NCBI GenBank assembly: GCA_025594325.1
Contig: JANHCV010000004.1
Location: 1,426,001-1,490,000, forward strand
Origin: Blastocladiella emersonii ATCC 22665
Taxonomy: Eukaryota; Blastocladiomycota; Blastocladiomycetes; Blastocladiales; Blastocladiaceae
DNA length: 64,000 nucleotides
Reading direction: 5' to 3'
Part shown: positions 10,120 to 21,457 of the stretch, one piece after another
How the letters are laid out: every line of letters begins with the position of its first letter
Position numbering within the stretch: the first letter of the stretch is position 1
Translations under genes and position numbers: made by a program
Notes under the pieces: generated by a model
The model's input: the letters and a program-made list of their open reading frames with translations, nothing else
Database searches by the model: none
Told to the model about the DNA's origin: nothing

Positions 10120-11265
10120 TCACTTGAGCATCCGCCGCGTCTTACGGTTCGCAGCCTGGACGCGGCCCGCGACGCGGTCGACCTCGTCGCGGGTCTCGTC
10201 GATCATCTGGTTCTGCGCCTCGAGCTCGTCGTTCATGGTGGTCCCGATCTGCTTCAGCCGGCCGACCACGGCGCCAATCTCCTGGATCACCGAGTCCTGC
10301 TCGGCCATGGTCGCGTGCTGCAGCTGCACGAGATCGGAATTGGTCGCGCCCGCGAGGTCGACGCGCGGCGAAGACGCGTACGCGCCTGGTGCGGCACCGG
10401 GAAACGCGCCGGGGATCCCCGCTGAGCCCGTGGGGCGGCCGACGGTGCGCCGTGGCGGGTGGTCGGACCGCGCGGGCGTCGAAGGTGCCGCAGTTGTTGA
10501 TGCCGCGCTCGCGTTCCCGAACAGCGACGACGTGACGTTGAGCCGCTGCTGGACCGCAATCACCTCCTGGCGCGCCGACAGCAGCAGGTTGCTCCGCCGC
10601 ACGCGTTCCTTGGGCGAGATCCCGCCGGGTCCCGGTGCGCCGGCCGCCGTCGCTTCTGAGAGCCCGGCCTCGAGCTGACCGAGCTCAATCAGCAGCTCGT
10701 CCGCCTCGACGGCCGCATGCGACGCGACGCGCTGCGCGCGCATCGAGTCGCCCGCCGCCAGTAGCGAGTCGCGCTCGATACACGCCTTGCGCAGGTCGAC
10801 GATGCGGCCCTGCGCGTGCTGTAGCCGCTCGAGCCACGACGCGGGGCCCGTCAGTGCGCCGCCGTTGCTCGTGCGCCGGCCGTGGGGACCAGCGCCGCCG
10901 CGCTGCAGCTGCGTGAGCGTCGCGACGTCGAGCCCGAGGAATTCGGCGAGCTGCGGCGACGTGGCGAACGGCGGCGTCGAGACCAGCGTCGTCAGGTACT
11001 GCGCGAGCGACCGCTGCCGCGCCGCCACCACGGCCGTCGAGTTCTTGAACAGCGACCGGCCCGGCAGGCCCGCCGTGTCGAGGACGTGCCGGTGCACCGG
11101 GTACGCGGCCGCGAGGTCCGAGTGGAGTTTCGAGACCTCGCTGTACCGCCGCAGCACGCCGCCCGCGGCACTGCCCGCAGGGTACACGACCTCGGCGACC
11201 TGGATGCGGTAGAAGGTCACGCCGTCGCGTAGCTCTGTCGCCGGGATGAGCACCACGTTGCTCAT
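10120..11265 (-). CDS. VAM7: Vacuolar Qc-SNARE with PX domain
   Basis: Intronless, 381 residues. Residues about 5-110 form a PX phosphoinositide-binding domain, with RRYSEVSKLHSDL followed by LPGRSLFKN and an ARQRSLAQYL helix. The last 65 residues are a t-SNARE coiled coil (AEQDSVIQEIGAVVGRLK, then DELEAQNQMIDE) with a Gln (Q of EAQNQ) in the ionic-layer region, and there is no transmembrane segment. That PX plus Qc-SNARE layout is specific to Vam7, which binds PI3P on the vacuole/endosome and joins the HOPS-dependent fusion SNARE complex. The ATG at 11265 starts directly at the PX domain; an upstream in-frame ATG at 11415 would add an improbable basic extension. Confidence 0.88.
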   Translation of the reverse strand: MSNVVLIPATELRDGVTFYRIQVAEVVYPAGSAAGGVLRRYSEVSKLHSDLAAAYPVHRHVLDTAGLPGRSLFKNSTAVVAARQRSLAQYLTTLVSTPPFATSPQLAEFLGLDVATLTQLQRGGAGPHGRRTSNGGALTGPASWLERLQHAQGRIVDLRKACIERDSLLAAGDSMRAQRVASHAAVEADELLIELGQLEAGLSEATAAGAPGPGGISPKERVRRSNLLLSARQEVIAVQQRLNVTSSLFGNASAASTTAAPSTPARSDHPPRRTVGRPTGSAGIPGAFPGAAPGAYASSPRVDLAGATNSDLVQLQHATMAEQDSVIQEIGAVVGRLKQIGTTMNDELEAQNQMIDETRDEVDRVAGRVQAANRKTRRMLK

Positions 11266-11457
11266 GGTTGGTTGGTTCGTTAGCTTCGTGTGTGCGTCGC
11301 GATGACGGCGACGTCGAGAGGAGCGAGCGATGGCGAACGACGACGCGCCGACGACGTGATGTGGCGCTACCGCCTTCGCCACGTTCGACCTCCGCGAGAC
11401 CTGCACGAAGCTCATGAACTACGGCCCTATCGATCTTGCGACATCATGCACTCTTCC

Positions 11458-12230
11458 ATGGCAAGCAACACGGCCCAGCGCCGTCTGATGAAGGAGTACC
11501 GCGGTACGGGCGTTCGTGGGGTGACCCGCTCGCCTGGCCGATCGCTGACTTGCGCGTGAACCCGTGCAGCGCTCGAGAGCAACCCGCCAGAGGGAATCTA
11601 CGCTGGTACGCCGTGAGATGAGCGTCTATGGATCTGCAGTGTCTCACCCGCAACACAGAGCCCGTGTCTGAATCCAACCTGTTCGAGTGGGAGGCTCTCG
11701 TCGCGTACGTTCCGCCCGTCGTCGTCACCAAATGTCCGCCGCGCTCATCCACACCCTCTCCCTCAGTGGCCCACCGGGCACCGACTACGAGTACGGCGTG
11801 TTCACCGCCACGATCAAGATCCCGCACGACTACCCGCTGAACCCGCCGACCATGAAGTTCACGACGCGCATGTGGCACCCGAACGTGTACCCGGACGGCA
11901 CCGTGTGCATCTCGATCCTGCACGCGCCGGGCGAGGACCCCAACATGTACGAGTCGTCGAGCGAGCGGTGGAGCCCCGTCCAGTCCATTGAGAAGATCCT
12001 GCTGTCCGTGACCTCAATGCTCGCCGAGCCCAACGACGAGAGCGGGGCCAACATTGACGCTAGTGTACGTTCATCGCTCCTACTACGCCGGTATCGACGC
12101 GAACTAACGGCGTGAACGACGCGTTTGACAGAAAATGTGGCGCGACGACCGGGCCAAGTTCACGGCCATCGTGCTTGACACGGTGCGCGAGTCGCTTAAC
12201 CTCCCAACGACCAGTTCCTCTTCCTCCTAG
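11458..12230 (+). CDS. UBC7: Ubiquitin-conjugating enzyme E2 of the ERAD pathway (UBC7/UBE2G2 type)
   Basis: Five exons (11458-11503, 11570-11605, 11659-11704, 11767-12064, 12132-12230) encode 174 residues, close to the 165 of yeast Ubc7. The UBC fold is complete. The catalytic Cys lies in [18 protein letters not shown], which includes the acidic-loop insertion typical of the G2/Ubc7/Cdc34 group. It continues into [16 protein letters not shown] and ESGANIDA, near-identical to Ubc7. The enzyme charges ubiquitin received from E1 (UBA1 lies at 36 kb) and works with ER membrane ligases of the Hrd1/Doa10 kind. The protein has a short Ser-rich tail. Exons 1-3 are tiny, so automated gene calling could easily miss them. 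Confidence 0.9.
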
Positions 12231-12541
12231 ATGATGCGATGATGAAGCAAATTGAAACTACATTCGAGGACATGGCCGTCGGGACCGCGCAGGAAGAGCT
12301 GAGGACTCGACGTGAGGAAGACTCCGTCGTGATCAACGCGGCGCGACACATACTGTGGGAATAGTGAACAAGGTAACCAAATCTATTCAGGCTCTCAAAC
12401 AAAGCCCATATCTCGACACGATACTTGCGACCAGCGCAGTCGTGTCAGCGAGCAGCGATGTGAGCTGCCCGTCCCTGCCTCGAGGGCCGAGCTTGACGGT
12501 TTTGTCGTTGTTGGCGCGAAAGGCCGCCCGCCCACGTCGGA
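12231..12541. other. Intergenic, convergent 3' ends
   Basis: About 310 bases between the UBC7 stop and the stop of the downstream minus-strand gene. No gene or structured element is seen. Confidence 0.55.
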
Positions 12542-14106
12542 TCAAGTCGACGACGACGCGGTCGGCGGCAGCGGCGCCGTGGCGGACCCCATGAGGAACA
12601 CGGCGAAGCTGTCCTTGGCCGGGGTCGGCGACCACCACAGCACGTTAAGCGCGTCCATGGTTGCCTCGAGGCTGTGGCCCGCGTGCATGAAGACGAACCC
12701 GAACACGAGCGCCACGGCCCAGTACTGCGGGCGGAGCGCGGCCACCTTGTCGAGGACGCCGAGGCGCATCGTGAAGCTGTCCTGCGGGAGCGCCTTGGAG
12801 ACGGCGCGGAAGTGGGTTGTGAAGTCGACCTGCACGGACGCGATCTTGCTCGGGAACGCGAGGATGACGTTGCCGTGCATCGAGCACGCGGGCCGCACGT
12901 ACTTGTTGGCGCGGTGGTAGACGAACAGCTCGCTGGCGTTGCACGACGGCGCAAACTCCTTTGCGAGGATCAGGGCCTTGTCCGCCGCGTCCTCGAGAAA
13001 CGACGGGAACTTGGCGACGAGCTTGTCGATGGCCACCATGGTCGCGGCCACGGACGTCTCGAACGCGACTGGGTCGTACGGCGTGGAGAGGATGGCTGAG
13101 AGAGCTGGCGCGGTTGGCGCCCGCGGCGCCGGGACCTCCTGGCCGGCGCCCGAGTCGCGGCGGCCCTTGTCCATGGCGGCGACTACGGCCTCCTCCTCCT
13201 CCTTGGCGACGATGTCGTCGGCCGAGGTGATGACCGAGATCGTGTCGAGCGAGTCCTCTGTAGAACGAGCGGGAAGCAAAGTCAGTGACCACGCACAACG
13301 TAATGAGGCACACGAGTCGAAAGCGTACCCGAACCGGTACCCGAGCTAGCCTCCGAGTGCTCGGCGACCGAGTCGGAGGCGCCCGTGAACATCTTGTCGA
13401 GGCCGAGGTCGAACGAGGCGAAACTGGGCATCGTGAAGAGCGGCGACGGGTACGGACCCGCCGAGCCGAGCGACGGCACGACGGAAGGCACGGCGGCGGG
13501 CGCCGTGTCGACGACGGCCGAATCGCCGTTGTCGACCGCGGCCTGGATCTCGACGGCCTGGACGTGCGGCACAGCGGGCACGGCGTCGGGGCCGGAGTGG
13601 TTGATCTTGCCGGCGTCGATGATGGCCTCGGACGCGGCGCGCGAGACCGGGATCTTGAGCGTGGCCGCCGGGGCCGCGACGGTGGCACCGGCCTTGGCGT
13701 TGCGCTCCATGAGCATGAACAGCTGGCGCTGCGCGATTTGGTTCTTGATGGCCAGCTGCGCCGCGGCGGCGGCCTTGACGGCGGCGTCGCGCGAGTGCTG
13801 CTGCTGCTGCTTGTTGTTGCGGCCGGGCACCATGCGGCGGACGCCGGCCATGGCGCGGGCCTTGATGTGGCCGAGGAGCGTGAGCTTGGTCTCGACCGTG
13901 GAGGCGGGGGCGGCGGCCTCGTTGCGCACGGGCTTCGCGCAAGCGAGCAGCGCCGGCGAGGCGGCGGCGGCCGGGTTGACCTTGGCGGCGGCAAACGACT
14001 TGACGTGCATGGTGAGGATGCAGGCGATGAACAGGTCGATGAGCACAAAGGCCGTGTGGGGCGGCGAGCTGCGACCGAGGACGGGTGTCGATGGTGCGGA
14101 GCTCAC
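12542..14106 (-). CDS. Hypothetical protein with hydrophobic segments
   Basis: No family is recognised. Exons 14106-13329 and 13257-12542 join across a 71-base GTACG...ACAG intron to give 497 residues. Near the N-terminus there is one hydrophobic stretch (FVLIDLFIACILTM, residues about 20-35) that could be a signal anchor. A long Ala/Val/Pro-rich and Gln-containing region follows (residues about 50-260). The C-terminal 220 residues look globular, including FPSFLEDAADKALILAKEF, CNASELFVYHRANKYVRP and a second hydrophobic run AVALVFGFVFMHAG. This globular region is the part to use for homology searches. Splice frame and composition support a real gene; function is unknown. Confidence 0.6.
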
Positions 14107-14676
14107 GGGGGTCGACCGTCAAAGAGGCGGCCGAGGTTACACCGAGAGGCAGAAGTAGTAGACCGAGGCGTGTCGGTTGCTGGAGGCCGGCGTGGAGATG
14201 ACGACGGCGGCGGGGGCGACGGACGCGCGGGGACGGTCTGGTAGTACTGCTGCAGCTTGGCGTGGGTTCTTCGTCGAAGCGAGGTGCACCGAGGTTGAGT
14301 CGGTACAGAAGGCGGCGAGGAAGAGGTGCTTGGGGGGTCTGTCTTGTCGGACAACTTGAATACGTCTTGAACGGGCAAAATGCACTCAAGTGAGGAGCGA
14401 GAGGAGAGTGGGCGGGTCGCCCGGCGCTTTGAGGGTGCGCTCGCGAGCGCGCGCATTGCAGGCACCAGCCCGCGACTGACTGGTCTGCGCGAGTGTGACA
14501 TGAAAGCGTGACGATCAGCGAGTCAGCGCTGCGAGTGGCGGCGCCCGAGGCCGGCTTGCGGGCGGTGGCTCTGGCATCCCATGACTGCGCCTCATACGTC
14601 AACTGCGGATCGGGCCTGTGAGGGGAGCGCTTCGGCCAAGTCAGGTGGCCAGGCGCGTCGGCTGAATTACACGTGT
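14107..14676. other. Intergenic region upstream of the 14106 gene
   Basis: About 570 bases, presumably the promoter and 5' leader of the minus-strand gene at 12.5-14.1 kb. No convincing coding or structured element is seen. Confidence 0.5.
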
Positions 14677-15754
14677 TCAGGCACGGAGGTGGCGCGTCGC
14701 GTCCACCGCGCGGGACGATCTGCAACGGAATGGCCGATCACGAACTTTGAGCATCAACGACCACGCAGAATAAGTATATAGGACGTGATCGAGCTTTGAA
14801 GGAGGAGAAAACGCGCTTGTCGACTTGACCGAGCGAGCTTGGCGGCTACCGCGGTGAAGGGGTACGCCGTGCTGACGGATCAGCCGGCCCAGCATGTTTA
14901 GCGTCGCGAACCACGCCTCAAAGTCATAATGCCTCAAGTTTTGCAACACTACATCAGCGAGCCATGAGCTTGAGCATCGGAATGGGAGGCCAAAGCCGCG
15001 TAGACGCGTTCTTGGGGCCGCGACGCGCCACGCGCGTCAGCTGCGCAAAAACCGCCGATCCTGTGTCGTTCGCGGTGCACACTATGCGCTCCTGTCCAGC
15101 GCGGGGCTCGCCGGTGAGAACTTCTTGCTCGCTCATCAGGGCATAGGAGAGCTTCAGCCGCGAGGCAAACAAGGATTCTTTGGCGGCCGAGCAAGGTTTG
15201 ACTACGAGCTCGCGCGCTTGGTCCTTGTCGCTCCCGCGATAGCGGCGGTAGTCGAAGACGAGGGACGATGTGGAGAAGAAGCGGTTGATGACACATGAGC
15301 CTGAAGGAGAACCTGACTTCCCGATGAGATCGAGGATGAGGCCGTACGATTGAGCTGTGGTCTGGCGCACACTCGCTGCAGCGAACCAGCACGAACGGGT
15401 CCGCACCAGTGACAGGGCACTGATCTCACACCTTTCGAGCGCGGAAGTGCGATCGGGGTCGCTGGGTCAAGTTGTCAACAAAGAAGTCGCGGCGTAACGC
15501 TCAAGCGTCGAAGCGGACCAGCGACTCAGCAGTGTCCGTGGCCATCATGATGTACCAGCGAGAGCATCACCGTACCTGATACCATCGCCGATGTACATCG
15601 GACTGCAGATGTCGTCGATCGCACTTGCCGTCAGCTTTGAGTTCGCTGCATGTGTTGCAGGAATGCCGCTCAGTCTGTCGAACGTTTTTACGCGAGACGA
15701 CATCGTTATGAAAGCAACGACCAGTTCGCTCAGCCTCGCAACGAACTTCGCCAA
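14677..15754 (-). CDS. Putative multi-exon hypothetical gene
   Basis: A minus-strand stretch of lower GC than its neighbours holds three consecutive open segments that read like coding exons. About 15754-15560 includes VKTFDRLSGIPATHAANSKL and SPMYIGDGIRYG. About 15420-14954 includes SYGLILDLIGKSG and INRFFSTSSLVFDYRRY. About 14945-14677 includes LRHYDFEAWFATLNMLGR. A GT-AG junction between the first two segments (donor GTACATC near 15549, acceptor near 15423) keeps frame; the second junction is unresolved. The open frame is interrupted outside these segments. No domain is recognised. It could be a rapidly evolving gene or a decaying one. Confidence 0.35.
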
Positions 15755-15834
15755 CGTTTACGTTGGGCGACAAAACTGCATGTGATGTAGACAACTGCGG
15801 AAGAAAGCAATTCTAAGACAAACCGACGACAAAT

Positions 15835-17229
15835 CTAGGCCGCGGCGACGCCGGGACCCGCGAGCTGCGGGGTGGGACGGGCGTGGCCGTCGTCCTCCTC
15901 GTCCTCGTGCTCGTGGATCGTGTCGGGAATGGCGATGGTGGTCTCCTCGGGGCGCGACCAGAAGGCGAGGTCGGCGGGCGTAGTCGACAGCAGCTCGTCG
16001 AGCTCCTCGCGCAGGTCGTCGCACCACTTGTCGAGCGGGTGGTCTCCCGGGTCCTCGCCGAACGGCTGCTCGATCTGGTTGCCGATGGCGTCGACGCCGA
16101 GGAACGTGAAGGCGACGAGGAAGACCATGACGGGCATCAGGTAGTTGCCGAGCGCGCCGATGATGTGGAACGGCAGGATGACCAGGTACAGCCAGATCAG
16201 CTGCTTGAAGTGGACGAGGTAGGCCAGCGGGGTCTTGCTGCTCACGACGCGCTCGAGCGAGGTGAGCGTCTCAATCTTCTGGTTCGTGAGCGTGTTGAGC
16301 GTGCCGAACTGCCCCGAGTCGATGCGGGTGGCCTTGAGCTGCGCCATGTACCAGGCGGACAGGAAGTGCGAGATATCGAGGCACACGTTGTTGTCGTTGA
16401 GCGACAGGTACCCCTTCTTGTGGTGGTGGCTGTTGGTCGACACGGAGCGGTGGAGGCCGCGGGTACCGTCGGCGGCGGGCGCGGACGCGCCGGACGGCGT
16501 CGCGTCCTTGATCGACTCGGGCACGTGGACGATCAGGCTGGTCTTGCTGTGGCGGCGGCGCAGGGCGAGCTCCTGGATCTGGGCGCGCTTGTTGGCGGGG
16601 ATCAGCTCGACCAGGTCGACGCGGATGCGGCCCTCGCGGTCCTGCAGGCCGTCCTCGCCGCGCAGGTGGTTCTTGACCGAGATGAAGAAGGCGAGCAGCA
16701 GGTGGATGGCCTGGCGCTTCTCGACGCGGTCCGAGTCCGACGTCTCGTTGACGCCGACCCAGATGATGCGGGCCGAGTTGCGGACCGCCGTCAGCAGCGT
16801 GGCCCACAGCTTGCGGCCCTCGTTGTACTTTTCGTAGGACGTGTTGTTCTTGAAAGCGAGCAGCACTATACCGAGGAAGGAATCGCGAGCGCGCTGTCAG
16901 TCAAGTCCGACGAGACGAGGCGAGGCGAGATACGATGGCAACGTACGCGACAGTACGAACGACGTGAGGGTGATGTAGCTTCCACCGTTCTGGATCTACA
17001 TGGGCGCGGCCGAGAAATAGCGTCAGCGTCGGACCTGCATGTCCATGGTGCATCTCGACCGTACCGAGACACAGGAGTTGTTCTTCTCGCAGACAAAGGC
17101 GCCGAGGAACGAGACGGCGACGGACCACAGCGTCGCGACCGCGACGGGCAGCAGGACGGGCTTGGCGACCGAGCCCTTGACGAGCAGGGCGTCCGGGTAG
17201 CCCCAGTAGGCGGCGTATCCGCTGGGCAT
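15835..17229 (-). CDS. Bestrophin-like (RFP-TM/UPF0187) anion channel
   Basis: Exons 17229-17065, 16995-16947 and 16865-15835 encode 414 residues. The join of exons 2 and 3 produces the family hallmark: a hydrophobic helix ending LLLAFKNNTSYEKY followed by NEGRKLWATLLTAVRNSAR. This corresponds to the bestrophin/YneE signature of an aromatic Y-x-R/K region after TM2. Further helices are LIWLYLVILPFHIIGAL and YLMPVMVFLVAFTFLGVDAIG, then IEQPFGEDPGDHPLD, the conserved cytosolic motif. Bestrophin-type proteins form pentameric chloride/bicarbonate channels, often calcium-responsive. A polar insert of about 60 residues (His/Ser-rich) splits the cytosolic region. The acidic C-tail (HEHEDEEDDG) is notable. 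Confidence 0.8.
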
Positions 17230-18076
17230 GGTCGGAGTCGGTGTTGGTGGTGGCGAAGTGGCGGTGGCGTTGCGCGCTGCGTCTCGAAAACGAAGCGAGA
17301 GCGGGCGAGCGGGCGCGTCTATAAATGCACTGCAGCGGCTGCGTATGCGTCTAGCTAAGTCGTCGCAACAGGAGCGAGGACCGGGGGCGGCGGGGAGGAC
17401 GCCCCTCTTATAAGTTTGGGGGTGCAGGACTCGGTGCAGCGGTGGCGCTCCGAGGTCGCTCGCTCGCCGCCGCCGCCTCCGCCTCACTCTCCCCGATCGG
17501 CAAGTCACTTGGTGACGCACAGCCGGGGGAGCGAGCCCGAAAGAGGACCTCGCGCCGTCGTCGCGTGGGGCCAGTCCACTTCCCCCGCAAGGACCAGCGC
17601 CTCCTCCGAAGTTGGCGGTTGGTGCGAGGCAACCGAAGTCGCGCGAGGAGCGACGCAGTCCATCGGGTTTGAGGATCAAGAGTCCGCGGACCTGTGGGTT
17701 CAATGAGATGCGCGCTTGGTCGTGATGCGGGCCCTGATCTTGACCATGGTGAGGATGAAGACGTGTCGAGAGCCACGCTTCTTCAGCATGTGCCTCCGCC
17801 GACTCGCTCACTTGCGAACACACGACTGTGATGCGGTCTCTGAACACGGCCACGGCGAGGCGAGGGTGGGAGCGCAACGTTTAGCAAGGCGACGACAAAA
17901 TGGAGTAGCGGGACGAGGGAGAGGGGGCGCGACCGCGCAAGCGAGCGCGGCCGTCGAGCGAGTCAGGCAGGGAGGAGCGACGAGTACGGGATGAATGGCT
18001 AAGGCGAGGTGATGGCTAATGAGACACGAGGGAGAGGGAAGAAAGGAGAGAGGATGGGTTTCGACAAGGTAGACTA
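17230..18076. other. Intergenic region upstream of the bestrophin-like gene
   Basis: About 850 bases between the bestrophin-like start and the RasGAP stop. A palindromic CTTATAAG at about 17403 lies roughly 175 bases upstream of the bestrophin ATG and could act as its TATA element. A TATAAATG near 17320 is also present. Open frames here are short and GC-driven. Confidence 0.5.
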
Positions 18077-21000
18077 TTACTCGTCCTCGACGCTGACGAT
18101 CAAGAGCGGCGCCGACGACTGGCGCATGCGGTTGAGCTTGGCGCCGGGTGACGGGTCGTTGGTGCGTTCGGGCGCCACGTCGTGGTGGTGGTGGTGGTCG
18201 ACGCCGACCGAGAACCCGCGCGGGAGGTTGGCCGCGGACGACGACGTCGACGCGTCCTTGCCGCTGCTCGTCGGTGCCGTACCCTGCCGGCTCGCGCTGC
18301 TGCGCCCGCCGAACCGGCTGAGGTAGTGCCCGAGCCCGCTGGTCCGCGACGCGGGTTTCGCGGGCACGGGCTGCGTCATGCTGCGCCCGGTACACGCGGG
18401 GGTCGCCGCGGCGGGCGGGAAGCCGTCGGCGGATTTGGGCGGGGACGACGACAGCGGGACAGCCATGGCGGCGGCCTCGGCGGCCCAGTCGGCCGAAAAG
18501 AGCTGCGTCGGGGCGGCATCGGCGAGCATGGGGCCCGAGCTGCGGCGCGAATCAGAGACGACGGACCCGGCGACGGACCCCTGCGAGCCCCACCGCGAAG
18601 CGGACGGGCTGCCGGCGTTGCTGCTGCTGGGGTTGCCGTAATCGGCGGCGGCGCCGGGTTTGCTGCTTCTGCCGTTCGACTGCTGCTGCTTCTGCTGGCT
18701 CTGCACGCGGGCGGCGGCGAGCGTCATGGCCTCCATGAGCGCGGCCGACGGGACCGACGACATGCGGCGCTCCTTGATGGCGGCAATCTCGCGCAGGATC
18801 ACGGCAAGGCGGTTCACGGCCGGCGTCTCGGCGGGCGTCGCGGCCGCCTGCATCGCGTCGATGCTCTTGGTCAGGATCCGGAACAGATCCGAGAACTGGC
18901 GCTCGATGTCTACCAACCGCGAACATACGAAGGAGGTTAGTTCGAGAGTCACGACGGTCTCGACCCGGAGGAGTCGTACCAATGTTCTTCATCACGTCGG
19001 GGATCGGTGGTGCCGAAGACGGGACGAACACGCCAGACGGCGACTTGGACCGGAGCACGGGGGCGCTGCCCGCCAAGTTCTCGCCCTCGGACCCCTGCAG
19101 CTCGCTCGACCCGGGTTTCGACGACGACGGCGTCGTGATCGCGAGCGGCGCGGGCCCAGCCTTGGACGCGCACTTGCGCAGCGGCGACGTACGTGGACTC
19201 GACGCGGCAGACGACTTCCCGCCGGCCGAGTCGGCGAGCGCGGGCGCAGACCCCGCCGTCGCCGTGACCGTGGTCGTCGTCGCGGCGGTCGTGGGCCCCG
19301 CGGCCTCCTTGTGGCCGAAGATGCGCTTGACGAGCTTCTTGCGTGTGCTGCCGGGGCTCTTGGCCTCGGCGGCGGCGAGCGCGGGGACGGACCCGGTGAG
19401 CGAGGTGGTGAGGTACGGTTTGGGAGATCCGGCGACGGACTCGGCGGGCGAGGCGTTGTGCGGCGACGCGGTGGCGGACGCGGCGGCGCTGAGCGGACCG
19501 AGGGCGCCGCCGCGCGCGGGCGGGGCGCCGGTGCGTGGCGGGGGCGGCGTGGACACGGCGTCGAGGAAGGCGCGGATGCGCGGGATCATGACCTCGAGCA
19601 GCGGGTTGAGCGGCGTCATGTACGGTTCCTTGGCGCCGTCGAAGACGGACTGGTTGGCGAGCTGCTGCAGCGCCTTGGACAGGAGCGTGAGCGTGCGCGA
19701 GACGGTCTGGTTCGGGAACACGTCGCACAGGCCGAACAGCTTGGGTCCGAGGACCGCCGCGTTGAACAGCCGCAGGAACAGGAACGACGAGACCACCGTG
19801 TACCGGACGTCGCGGTCGTCGGGCCACCGCTCGACGGCGCGCTGGCGCAGCGCGGCGAAGATGGCGCGCAGCGACGCGGGGCACTCGTCGGCCGACGCGA
19901 CAATGCGCTCCACCGTCCACTTTACGTAAGCCTCGAGCACCCACAGGTTCTCCTGGAGCTGCTCGGTCGAGGACACGAGGACGGACGTGGACCCGCGCTC
20001 CATGCGCGCGCGGTCGAGCTCGCAGGTGCGGTTGTCGGAGATGATGGTCTTGACGACGACCTTGAGCGTGTTGACGAGCATGGGCGTGGCGACGAGCTTC
20101 ATGAACTGGTCAATCGACTTGGACGCGACCGAGTTGGCGCGGAACAGGAGCGCCGGGTGCGCCGTGGCGTCGATCTCGCGGCGGGCGACCGAGATGAGGT
20201 ACTGCTCGTGGAAGTCGACCGTGTACATGACCTGGACGAGCGTGCGCGCCATCTCGTCGCGGTCCTCGACCGTGCGCTCCATGCACCGAAGCACGTGCAT
20301 GTCCCGCGCGATGAGCACGTTGACCAGCGGCTTGTACACTGTAAGCGGCAGGATGTACTCGTTCCAGTACGTCAGCCGCACGCGCAGCGTGACGCCCGCG
20401 ACCTTGGGCCGGTCCTCGAACGCAGACGACGAGCCCGTTGACGACGTCAGCGCCGTGTCGGTGGTCATGATGGACGGCGACGACGGGAACCCGCTGCGCT
20501 GGCTGAGCTCGCTGCCGCTGCTGCTCGCCGAGCTGATGGAGCACCGCGGGGCCGGGCCACTGCTGCCGGGTCCGAGCTGCGCGTTGGCGGCGGTCGGCGA
20601 GCTCGCGGCGCTCGCGGCGCTCGCGCCGCCACCGCTGTACGCGCTGCTGGCCGAGCTGAGGTTGTTGGCGCTCGCGCTGAGGTTCCCGTTGCTGCCGTGG
20701 CCGCTGCCGGCGACGTTGAGCTGGAACCAGCGCTCGAGCGGCTTGCTGGTGCTGAGCTGGTCGCCCGGGATGACGACGGACCCGAGGCACGAGTCCTTGA
20801 ACTTTTTCTTCTGCCACAGCTCGACTACGCGGTACGGGCGAGGGTTAGATCACGGCCAGCGATCCATCGCGCGATAGCCGTACCTTCAATGTACCGCACG
20901 TCGTTCTTGAGGTCGGCCTCGAACTCGTGGTCGAAGAAGGCCGAGTCGGTGACCTTGTTGAGGACGGGCGACTTGCCGACGGTGACGGCGCGCGGCGGCT

Positions 21001-21457
21001 TGGGCGGGTGGTGCTCGCCGGCGGCGGTGAGGGCGGCGAGCTGTGGCGGGCGCACGATGAGCGACATTTTGCGGAACCCGCTGATGGGCCCCGTGGCCTC
21101 GGCGCGGAGCAGGTTGGGCGCGGAGCCCGAGGTCGAGGATCCGGGCCCACCGGGCGACGAGCAGGAGGAGAAGCTGCCAGCGTGATGGTGGTTCCTCGAG
21201 GTGCTCCCGAACGGCAACCCACCGCCATCACCGGTCGTTGGCGTGGTGGGTGTTGGCGGCTGCGAGGTGCCCGGGATCGACAGCGAGGCGGGCGGCGAGG
21301 CGTGGCCGACGTAGACGAGCTTGGCCACGGTGAAGGTGTCGATCTCGTCCTTGAGGTGCGCGAACCGCACCTCGATGACGCGCACCGACACGCGGTGGTC
21401 TCGTCGCAGCGTCGAGGCCGCGGCGGGCGACGCGGGGCCCGGCGACAGGTTCATCAT
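18077..21457 (-). CDS. C2 domain-containing Ras GTPase-activating protein
   Basis: Exons 21457-20884, 20824-18980 and 18909-18077 encode 1,083 residues. Exon 1 into exon 2 forms a C2-like domain (residues about 15-250, with ELWQKKKFKDSCLGSVVIP). The RasGAP domain spans about 390-610. LFRANSVASKSIDQFMKLV carries the arginine finger (Arg420, codon 20141-20139), and SSFLFLRLFNAAVLGPKLFGL matches the FLR-x3-PA catalytic helix. The usual Pro of that helix is Ala here and the preceding residue is Asn. The remainder is Ser/Ala-rich linker, with a short helical segment after the second intron (DIERQFSDLFRILTKSIDA) and a His run near the end. It would switch off Ras, perhaps at membranes via C2. Not clearly orthologous to IRA or BUD2; closer in layout to RASAL/GAP1 proteins. 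Confidence 0.85.
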
